Positions 54,709-61,627 of a DNA stretch of 64,000 bases are shown piece after piece; position 1 is the stretch's first letter; every line of letters begins with the position of its first letter. This DNA comes from Nocardioides okcheonensis (GTDB lineage Bacteria > Actinomycetota > Actinomycetes > Propionibacteriales > Nocardioidaceae). The stretch covers positions 372,001 to 436,000 of the forward strand of contig NZ_CP087710.1 of the NCBI RefSeq assembly GCF_020991065.1. Direction: 5' to 3'. The notes under the pieces were generated by a model. It made no database searches and had not been told where the DNA came from. It was given only the letters and a program-made list of their open reading frames with translations. A program made the position numbers and the translations under genes.

Positions 54709-56070
54709 ATGGACCGTCGGATCTTCGGGATCGAGAACGAGTACGGCGTCACGTGCACGTTCAAGGGCCAGCGTCGGCTGAGCCCCGACGAGGTCGCGCG
54801 CTACCTGTTCCGCAAGGTCGTGAGCTGGGGCCGCTCGTCCAACGTGTTCCTGCGCAACGGCGCCCGTCTCTACCTCGACGTGGGCAGCCACCCCGAGTAC
54901 GCCACCCCGGAGTGCGACGACGTCGTCGAGCTGGTCACCCACGACAAGGCGGGCGAGCGGATCCTCGAGGGCCTGCTGCTCGACGCCGAGAACCGCCTCC
55001 ACGAGGAGGGGATCGCCGGCGACATCTACCTGTTCAAGAACAACACCGACTCCGCCGGCAACTCCTACGGCTGCCACGAGAACTACCTCGTCGGCCGGGC
55101 GGGCGAGTTCAGCAAGCTCGCCGACATCCTCATCCCGTTCCTCGTGACCCGGCAGATCGTGGTCGGGGCGGGCAAGGTCGTGATGACCCCGCGGGGTGCG
55201 TCCTACAGCGTCAGCCAGCGCGCGGAGCACATCTGGGAGGGCGTCAGCAGCGCCACCACCCGCAGCCGGCCGATCATCAACACGCGCGACGAGCCGCACG
55301 CCGACGCCGAGCGGTTCCGCCGCCTCCACGTGATCGTCGGCGACTCCAACATGAGCGAGACCACGACGATGCTCAAGGTGGCCTCGTGCGACCTGGTCCT
55401 GCGGATGATCGAGGAGGGCGTGGTGATGCGCGACCTCACGATGGAGAACCCGATCCGCGCGATCCGCGAGATCAGCCACGACCCGACCGGCCGGCGCAAG
55501 GTGCGCCTGGCCAACGGACGCGAGGCGAGCGCGCTGGAGATCCAGGCCGAGTACCTCGCCAAGGCGCGCGACTTCGTCGACCGCCGCCAGATCTCCACCC
55601 CCACCATCGAGCGCACGCTCGACCTGTGGGAGCGCGGCCTGAAGGCGGTCGAGTCCGACGACCTCGGCCTGGTCGACCGCGAGATCGACTGGGTCATCAA
55701 GCTCAAGCTCATCGAGCGCTACCGCGCCAAGCACGGGCTGTCGCTGGGGGATGCCCGCATCGCCCAGCTCGACCTCGCCTACCACGACATCCACCGCGGT
55801 CGTGGGCTCTACTACCTGCTGGAGAAGCGCGGCGCCGTGGCCCGCGTGGCCAGCGACCTGAAGATCTTCGAGGCCAAGAGCGTGCCGCCGCAGGACACGC
55901 GGGCGCGGCTGCGCGGCGAGTTCATCCGCAAGGCGCAGGAGCGGCGCCGCGACTTCACCGTGGACTGGGTCCACCTCAAGCTCAACGACCAGGCCCAGCG
56001 CACCGTGCTGTGCAAGGACCCGTTCAAGGCCTACGACGAGCGCGTGCAGCGGCTGATCGACGGGATGTGA
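54709..56070 (+). CDS. pafA: Pup-protein ligase
   Basis: A 453-residue ligase that couples the C-terminal Glu of deamidated Pup to target lysines with ATP. It opens with [20 protein letters not shown] (metal-binding Glu pair), then [40 protein letters not shown] and [17 protein letters not shown], all shared with Dop. The Dop-specific loop is absent, and the length matches PafA. Leaderless start at 54709. Confidence 0.97.
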   Translation: MDRRIFGIENEYGVTCTFKGQRRLSPDEVARYLFRKVVSWGRSSNVFLRNGARLYLDVGSHPEYATPECDDVVELVTHDKAGERILEGLLLDAENRLHEEGIAGDIYLFKNNTDSAGNSYGCHENYLVGRAGEFSKLADILIPFLVTRQIVVGAGKVVMTPRGASYSVSQRAEHIWEGVSSATTRSRPIINTRDEPHADAERFRRLHVIVGDSNMSETTTMLKVASCDLVLRMIEEGVVMRDLTMENPIRAIREISHDPTGRRKVRLANGREASALEIQAEYLAKARDFVDRRQISTPTIERTLDLWERGLKAVESDDLGLVDREIDWVIKLKLIERYRAKHGLSLGDARIAQLDLAYHDIHRGRGLYYLLEKRGAVARVASDLKIFEAKSVPPQDTRARLRGEFIRKAQERRRDFTVDWVHLKLNDQAQRTVLCKDPFKAYDERVQRLIDGM

Positions 56071-56124
56071 CCCCCGGGCGTCCCCAGACCCGGAGTGTCA
56101 TCCCGCGCGCTGGGCCGCGCTGGA

Positions 56125-56130
56125 TAGGGT
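56125..56130 (+). promoter_or_regulatory. -10 box of the FKBP lipoprotein gene
   Basis: TAGGGT, 39 bases before the GTG at 56170; a leader of about 33 bases with GATGAGG (56154-56160) would result. Confidence 0.5.
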
Positions 56131-56169
56131 GACCCGGCAACTCTGCGTCGACTGATGAGGTTCTGACCC

Positions 56170-57129
56170 GTGACCCGTGTACGTACCGCTGCCCTCGGCA
56201 GCCTGCTCTCCCTCAGCCTGGTCGGACTCGCCGCGTGCGGGTCGTCCTCCAGCGACACCGAGGAGGGCGGCAAGTCCCTGAGCTCGGTGACGATCGAGGG
56301 CAAGCAGGGTGCGGAGCCGAAGGTCACCTTCGACGGTCGCCTCGACGGCTCCGACGACGAGACCGAGATCCTGGTCGAGGGCGACGGCGACACCGTCGAG
56401 GAGGGCCAGACGGTCCAGGCCAACTGGTGGATCGGCAACGGCTTCACCGAGGAGGAGGCGCAGAGCACCTACACCGAGGACGGCGCCACCCAGTCGGTCG
56501 AGCTCACCGAGGACGTCCTGCCGTTCCTGCGCGACGCGATGGTCGGCAACCAGGTCGGCGACCGGGTCGTCGTGCTCACCTCCGCCGAGAAGGCCTACGG
56601 CGAGACGGGCAACTACACCATCGGCATCGGCAACAAGGACTCCGTCCTGGCGATCGTCGACATCATGGGCACCAAGGACACGGTCCCGGCGCTCGACGGC
56701 CCGCAGGGCGAGGAGAAGAAGCCGGCCGGCTGGGCGCCGACCCTCGTGGAGGAGGACGGCGTGATCACCGGCCTCGACTTCACCGACGCCCACCAGCCGA
56801 GCGGCGAGCTCATCGCCACCACGCTCATCAAGGGCGACGGCGCGGTCGTGGAGAAGGGCCAGACGATCACCGTCGACTACCTCGGCCAGGTCTACGACGC
56901 CGACGCGCCGTTCGACGAGTCCTACACCAAGGAGCCCGCGGAGTTCCCGATCGGCGTGGGCTCGGTCATCAAGGGCTGGGACGAGCGCCTCGTCGGCCGC
57001 ACCGTCGGGTCGCGGGTGATCCTCGAGATCCCGCCCGCCGACGGCTACGGCAAGACCGGCAACGAGGGCGCCGGCATCAAGGGCACCGACACCCTCTTCT
57101 TCGTCGTCGACATCCTCGGCGCGAAGTGA
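56170..57129 (+). CDS. FKBP-type peptidyl-prolyl isomerase lipoprotein, two FKBP domains
   Basis: A 319-residue exported protein. The signal ends in lipobox LAAC (LVGLAACGSSSS), so it is lipid-anchored outside. The first FKBP-like domain (about 65-170; GDGDTVEEGQTVQANWW, LRDAMVGNQVGDRVVVL) is diverged; the second (about 215-319; VEKGQTITVDYLGQVYDADA, IKGWDERLVGRTVGSRVILEIPP) is typical. It folds prolyl bonds in secreted proteins. Its place after pafA is conserved in actinobacteria; why is unknown. Confidence 0.92.
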   Translation: MTRVRTAALGSLLSLSLVGLAACGSSSSDTEEGGKSLSSVTIEGKQGAEPKVTFDGRLDGSDDETEILVEGDGDTVEEGQTVQANWWIGNGFTEEEAQSTYTEDGATQSVELTEDVLPFLRDAMVGNQVGDRVVVLTSAEKAYGETGNYTIGIGNKDSVLAIVDIMGTKDTVPALDGPQGEEKKPAGWAPTLVEEDGVITGLDFTDAHQPSGELIATTLIKGDGAVVEKGQTITVDYLGQVYDADAPFDESYTKEPAEFPIGVGSVIKGWDERLVGRTVGSRVILEIPPADGYGKTGNEGAGIKGTDTLFFVVDILGAK

Positions 57130-57174
57130 CGCACGCCTGACCACCCGACCGACGAGAGCAGGAGCAGGGAGCAG

Positions 57175-58149
57175 ATGGCGCAGCCGCGGGCCGAACGCCT
57201 GATGAACCTGCACATCCTGCTGCTGGGCGCGAAGCGCTTCATCGGCAAGGACGTGATCCGTGCGGCGTGCTACCCCGAGCACGCCCACGGTCCGGCCGGC
57301 GACGAGGCGTTCGAGCGTGCCTTCGAGCGCGACAAGGACGCGCTGCGCCAGATCGGCGCGGTGATCGAGGTCGGCAGCGCGGACGCGTTCTTCGACGACG
57401 AGATCGGCTACCGCATCCCCACCGAGCAGACCTCGCTGCCCGAGATCCGCTTCGAGTCCGACGAGGCCGCCGTCCTCGGCCTCGCCGCCCAGGTCTGGCA
57501 GCAGGCGACGCTGGCGAAGGCCACCGGCCGGGCGCTGGCCAAGCTCAAGGGCCAGGGCGTGGAGATCGACCCGTCCCGCCTCGAGGTCGTCGCACCCTCC
57601 ATCAGCGCCGACGAACCGGCCTTCGAGCCGCTGTGGGACGCCATCGGCAAGCGTCGCCAGGTGTCGTTCCCCTACCAGCGGGCCGACGAGGTCGAGCCGA
57701 CGACCCGCCGGTTCCAGCCGTGGGGCCTGGCCCGCTCGTCGGGTCGCTGGTACGTCGTGGGCCACGACGTCGACCGCGGCGCCGAGCGGGTCTTCCGGCT
57801 GTCGCGGATCGTCGGCCCGGTGCGGGCGACCGGCAAGTCCGGGGCCTACGCCGTCCCGCCCGGCACCGACGTCCGGGCGATGGCGCGGCGGCTGTCACCG
57901 ACCTTCCCCACGGTCCGTGCCGACCTGCTGGTCCGCCAGGGAACCGGCGTCGGCCTGCGTCGACGGGCCGAGTCCGTCGAGCCGCTCGCCGACCGTCCAG
58001 GCTGGGACGCGGTCACCGTCGAGGGCCCGGTCCACGAGCTCGCCGACGAGGTCCTGACCTACGGCGCCGACGTCGTGGTCGCCGCGCCCGAGCCGCTGCG
58101 CACCGAGGTCGTCTCGCGGCTGCGCTCGATCGTGGAGGGGGCCCGATGA
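57175..58149 (+). CDS. pafB: Transcription factor subunit PafB (WYL family)
   Basis: A 324-residue protein: N-terminal winged helix (ERLMNLHILLLGAKRFIGKD, then ALRQIGAVIEV), central WYL domain with RRFQPWGLARSSGRWYVVGHD, and a WYL C-terminal extension. With PafC it forms the activator of the RecA-independent DNA-damage response in mycobacteria; ligand thought to be single-stranded DNA in relatives. ATG at 57175 after GGAGCAGGGAGCAG. Its stop overlaps the pafC start by 4 bases. Confidence 0.94.
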   Translation: MAQPRAERLMNLHILLLGAKRFIGKDVIRAACYPEHAHGPAGDEAFERAFERDKDALRQIGAVIEVGSADAFFDDEIGYRIPTEQTSLPEIRFESDEAAVLGLAAQVWQQATLAKATGRALAKLKGQGVEIDPSRLEVVAPSISADEPAFEPLWDAIGKRRQVSFPYQRADEVEPTTRRFQPWGLARSSGRWYVVGHDVDRGAERVFRLSRIVGPVRATGKSGAYAVPPGTDVRAMARRLSPTFPTVRADLLVRQGTGVGLRRRAESVEPLADRPGWDAVTVEGPVHELADEVLTYGADVVVAAPEPLRTEVVSRLRSIVEGAR

Positions 58150-59135
58150 GCGCCCAGGGCGACACCGCCCCCGACCAGGTGGCCCGGCTGCTGGCGATGG
58201 TCCCGTACCTCCTCGCCCGCGGGGAGGTACGCCTCGACGACGCCGCCGCCCACTTCGGCACCGACGCCGACCAGATCGAGCGCGACCTGCGGCTGCTGTT
58301 CATGACCGGGCTGTCCCCGGGGCTGCCCGGCGACCTCATCGAGGTCGACCTCGAGGCTCTCGAGGGCGACCGGGTGATCCGGGTCGACAACGCCGACTAC
58401 CTCGCCCGGCCGGTGCGGTTCTCGCCGGCGGAGGCGACCGCCCTCGTGGTCGCGCTGCGCACCATGGCCGACTCCGCGCCCGAGGGCGCGGCCGACGTCA
58501 TCGCCCGCACGCTCGCCAAGCTCGAGGAGGCGGCCGGCGCCGAGGGGGAGGACCTGCTGCGCCTGCACGTCACGCCGACCCCGCTGGAGGCGAGCGCAGT
58601 GGTCCCGGTGCTGCGCTCGGCCATCGCCCACGGCCACCAGGTCGAGATCACCTACCACGTCCCGTCCCGCGACCAGGAGTCCCGCCGGGTCGTCGACCCG
58701 CGCGGCATCGCCCGCGTCGAGGACCTGCTCTACCTCGACGCGTGGTGCCACACGGCGCAGGGCGACCGCGCCTTCCGCGTCGACCGGATCCTGGCCGCGA
58801 CCGAGCTCGACACCGACGTCGCCGACAAGGGCGCCCGTCCCCGCGACCTGACCGGCGGGTGGTTCACCGACGCCGAGACCACGACCGTCACGCTGCGCCT
58901 GGCACCTCCCGCACGGTGGGTCGTGGAGTACTACCAGGTCACCGACCAGCGCCCGGGACCCGACGGCACCATCGACGTCGACCTCGAGGTCGCCAGCGAG
59001 CAGTGGGCCCAGGCGCTGCTGTTCCGCCTGGCACCGCACGCCACCCTGCTCGCACCCGCCGGCTGGGTCGAGGCGTTCGCGCAGCAGGCCCGGGCGGCGC
59101 TCGGACTCTACGAGGACGACGGCGTAGACTCGTAG
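58146..59135 (+). CDS. pafC: Transcription factor subunit PafC (WYL family)
   Basis: A 329-residue paralogue of PafB: helix-turn-helix (ARLLAMVPYLLARGEVRLDDAA region), WYL core VVDPRGIARVEDLLYLDAWCH, and a C-terminal extension. In some actinobacteria PafB and PafC are fused; here they are separate and translationally coupled (ATGA). Controls the DNA-damage regulon with PafB. Confidence 0.94.
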   Translation: MSAQGDTAPDQVARLLAMVPYLLARGEVRLDDAAAHFGTDADQIERDLRLLFMTGLSPGLPGDLIEVDLEALEGDRVIRVDNADYLARPVRFSPAEATALVVALRTMADSAPEGAADVIARTLAKLEEAAGAEGEDLLRLHVTPTPLEASAVVPVLRSAIAHGHQVEITYHVPSRDQESRRVVDPRGIARVEDLLYLDAWCHTAQGDRAFRVDRILAATELDTDVADKGARPRDLTGGWFTDAETTTVTLRLAPPARWVVEYYQVTDQRPGPDGTIDVDLEVASEQWAQALLFRLAPHATLLAPAGWVEAFAQQARAALGLYEDDGVDS

Positions 59136-59180
59136 GGGTCCCCGACGGACCGCCCCCAACCCCGGATGGAGTGGACTTCC

Positions 59181-59462
59181 ATGATCAACCCGATGATCGG
59201 CATGCCGCAGGGTGCGGAGTGGCTGGTGATCCTCGCCATCGTCGTGCTCGTGTTCGGTGCGGCCAAGCTGCCCGAGCTCGCCCGCAGCTCGGGCCAGGCG
59301 CTCAAGATCTTCAAGTCCGAGACCAAGGGCCTGCGCGACGACGACGACGCGAAGAAGACGGAGGCGGAGCGCGAGATCCAGGCGCGCAACGCGCAGACCG
59401 ACGCGCACGACGGCACCTCGGGTGAGGTGCTCCGCGAGCGCCGCGACGACACCCCTGCCTGA
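59181..59462 (+). CDS. tatA: Twin-arginine translocase subunit TatA
   Basis: A 93-residue pore-forming subunit. A single N-terminal membrane helix (EWLVILAIVVLVFGAAKLPEL) carries the hinge Gly/Lys-Leu-Pro; an amphipathic helix (ARSSGQALKIFKSETKGL) and an acidic, charged tail follow. ATG 59181 is preferred over the in-frame ATG at 59166 because GGATGGAG precedes it at suitable spacing. tatC follows with no gap. tatB is not in the window. Confidence 0.93.
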   Translation: MINPMIGMPQGAEWLVILAIVVLVFGAAKLPELARSSGQALKIFKSETKGLRDDDDAKKTEAEREIQARNAQTDAHDGTSGEVLRERRDDTPA

Positions 59463-60284
59463 GTGAGGCTCGGAGGCCTCGTCGGCCTGTTCAAGGGAGG
59501 GCCGCGCCACGCGGTCGGACCGGACGGCCGGATGGCCCTGTCCGACCACTTCCGGGAGTTCCGGGCGCGCCTGCTGCGCTGCCTGCTGGCGTTCACGGTC
59601 GCGTTCGCGGTGGCGCTGGTCTTCCGCCACGTCCTGCTCGACACCGTCTTCGGCCCCTACGAGGACGCCCAGCGCAAGCTCGCCGAGGGCGTGACCGAGG
59701 CGACGACCAGCGGTGCCGCCGCAGGCCTGACCCTGTGGCTCAAGCTAGCCGGCTTCGCGGCGGTCGTCGTCACCGCGCCCTACTGGCTCTACCAGATCTG
59801 GGCCTTCGTGCTGCCCGGGCTCTACGCCCAGGAGCGCAAGATGACCCGGATCTTCGTCGCGGTCGCCGGACCGCTGTTCCTCGTCGGCGTCGCGCTGGGC
59901 TACTTCACGCTGCCGGTCGCGCTCGAGGTGCTGATCGGGTTCAACCCCGACGGCGTCACCAACCTGATCGACTTCAACGACTACCTGCAGTTCTTCACCC
60001 GCACGCTGTTGGTCTTCGGGCTGTCGTTCAACATCCCGGTCTTCGTGGTGCTGCTCAACTTCGCGGGCGTCGTCAAGGGCAAGCAGCTCGCGGCCTACCG
60101 CCCGTGGATCGTGATCGGCACCTTCCTCTTCGCCGCCGCCGCGACCCCCTCGACCGACCCGTTCTCGATGTGCCTGATGGCGATCCCGATGATGCTGCTG
60201 TTCTTCGCCTCGGAGGTGATCGCCCGGGTCAACGACCGCCGACGGGCGCGCACCCGCGCCGCGACCCTCGCCGAGGGCGTCTGA
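59463..60284 (+). CDS. tatC: Twin-arginine translocase subunit TatC
   Basis: A 273-residue receptor subunit with six membrane helices that binds twin-arginine signal peptides. The conserved cytoplasmic N-terminus MALSDHFREFRARLLRCL is seen, followed by YWLYQIWAFVLPGLYAQERK and FNIPVFVVLLNFAGVV. The GTG at 59463 directly abuts the tatA stop; the ATG at 59532 is an alternative that would begin at the conserved segment. The C-terminus ends in a short basic tail. Confidence 0.95.
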   Translation: MRLGGLVGLFKGGPRHAVGPDGRMALSDHFREFRARLLRCLLAFTVAFAVALVFRHVLLDTVFGPYEDAQRKLAEGVTEATTSGAAAGLTLWLKLAGFAAVVVTAPYWLYQIWAFVLPGLYAQERKMTRIFVAVAGPLFLVGVALGYFTLPVALEVLIGFNPDGVTNLIDFNDYLQFFTRTLLVFGLSFNIPVFVVLLNFAGVVKGKQLAAYRPWIVIGTFLFAAAATPSTDPFSMCLMAIPMMLLFFASEVIARVNDRRRARTRAATLAEGV

Positions 60285-60297
60285 CAGGGTTGGTCCC

Positions 60298-60690
60298 ATG
60301 CTCGCCACCCTCGACCACGTCGACCCGTTCGACCTGCCGGAGTGGCTGGGCACCGCCGACGTGGTGTGGCGCTCGGACGAGGGGCTCTCGACCGGGCACC
60401 TCGTCGCAGGGAGGCTGACCGCCGCCGGCGAGGCCGACCTCGCGTGCGACCTGCTCGCCGTCGACGACGCGTACCCCGAGCCGGTCGTCGACGCCGAGAC
60501 CCGGACCCGGGTGCACCAGGCCTGGCGCCACGGGCAGGTCGTGGTCGGCGAGCTCGACGGTCGGATGGTGCTGGCCGTGCCCGGCACGCGCTTCGGCCCC
60601 GACCTCGTCCTGGACGCCCTCGGCCGGCTCGCGCGGTCGGTCGGTGCACACGCCGAGCACTACGCGGCCCTCCTGCGCCTCGGCGGGTAG
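60298..60690 (+). CDS. Uncharacterised 130-residue protein
   Basis: A soluble protein beginning LDHVDPFDLPEWLGTADVVW and ending in a helix (VLDALGRLARSVGAHAEHYA). A central block AGEADLACDLLAVDDAYPEPV resembles nothing I can name. The ATG at 60298 has a TAGGGT-like CAGGGT 7 bases upstream (T replaced by C), so its own promoter is weak or it depends on tatC read-through (13-base gap). Conserved position between tatC and the lipid kinase suggests a housekeeping role. Confidence 0.7.
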   Translation: MLATLDHVDPFDLPEWLGTADVVWRSDEGLSTGHLVAGRLTAAGEADLACDLLAVDDAYPEPVVDAETRTRVHQAWRHGQVVVGELDGRMVLAVPGTRFGPDLVLDALGRLARSVGAHAEHYAALLRLGG

Positions 60691-60699
60691 GTCCGGGGA

Positions 60700-60705
60700 T
60701 AGGGT
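60700..60705 (+). promoter_or_regulatory. -10 box of the diacylglycerol kinase gene, predicted leaderless
   Basis: TAGGGT, 7 bases before the ATG at 60713; it argues against the upstream in-frame ATG at 60644. Confidence 0.6.
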
Positions 60706-60712
60706 CGCGCTC

Positions 60713-61627
60713 ATGCACGACCCGACAGCGCCCGGACCGGTGCGCGGGCGCGAGATCGCGCTGCTCACCAACCCGACGGCGGGCCGGGGTCGCGGCGCGC
60801 GGCACCGCGACGCGGCGCTCGCCCGGCTGCGCGAGAGCGGGTTCGTCGTGCGCAACCTCGCCGGCCGCGACGCCGACGAGGCCGCCGAGCTCGCCCGGGG
60901 CTGCGTCGCCGACGGCGTGGAGGCGCTCGTGGTGTGCGGCGGCGACGGCCTGGTCCACCTCGGCGTGCAGGCCGTGGCCGGCACCGGGGTCCCGCTCGGG
61001 CTGATCCCCGCCGGGACCGGCAACGACGTCGCCCGCTACCTCGGGATCCCTCGCACCGACCCGGTGGCCGCCGCGGACCGGGTGGTCGGCTCGCGCCGCC
61101 GCACCATCGACCTCGCCCGCAGCGGTGACCGCTGGTTCGTGACCGTGCTCGCCGCCGGCTTCGACGCCATCGTCAACGAGCGCGCCAACGCGATGACCTG
61201 GCCGCGCGGGCAGATGCGCTACAACCTCGCCACCCTGGCCGAGCTGCGGACGTTCCGGCCGATCCCGTACGTCCTCGAGCTCGACGACGGGTCCGGGCCG
61301 CGGACCGTCGAGCACGAGGCCATGCTCGTCGCCGTCGGCAACGGCCCGTCCTTCGGCGGCGGGCTGCGGATCACCGAGGGCGCCTTGCTCGACGACGGCA
61401 TGCTCGACGTCGTGGTGATCACCGAGATGAGCAAGACCAAGCTGGTGCGGTCCTACCCGCGCCTGTTCACCGGACGCATCGACGGCGTGGCGGAGTACGT
61501 CCACCACCGGGTGGAGCGGGTGACCGTGGCCGCCCCCGGCATCGTGTCCTACGCCGACGGCGAGCGCTTCGGTGCGCTCCCGCTGACCGTCGAGTGCGTC
61601 CCCGGCGCCCTGGAGGTCATCGCATGA
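60713..61627 (+). CDS. Diacylglycerol kinase family lipid kinase
   Basis: A 304-residue lipid kinase: LLTNPTAGRGRGARHRD is the N-terminal nucleotide loop, VVCGGDGLVHLGVQAV the GGDGT-like motif (with Leu instead of Thr), IPAGTGNDVARYLGIP the second loop. GNGPSFGGGLRITEGALLDDGML and YADGERFGALP belong to the lipid domain. Position between tatC and the Ski2-like helicase is usual in actinobacteria. Start ATG at 60713. The stop overlaps the helicase start (ATGA). Confidence 0.88.
   Translation: MHDPTAPGPVRGREIALLTNPTAGRGRGARHRDAALARLRESGFVVRNLAGRDADEAAELARGCVADGVEALVVCGGDGLVHLGVQAVAGTGVPLGLIPAGTGNDVARYLGIPRTDPVAAADRVVGSRRRTIDLARSGDRWFVTVLAAGFDAIVNERANAMTWPRGQMRYNLATLAELRTFRPIPYVLELDDGSGPRTVEHEAMLVAVGNGPSFGGGLRITEGALLDDGMLDVVVITEMSKTKLVRSYPRLFTGRIDGVAEYVHHRVERVTVAAPGIVSYADGERFGALPLTVECVPGALEVIA

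Noticed and set aside
56071..56100. CCGGG/CCCGG pairing after pafA as a terminator
   Set aside because: Five base pairs with a long loop is too weak to support.
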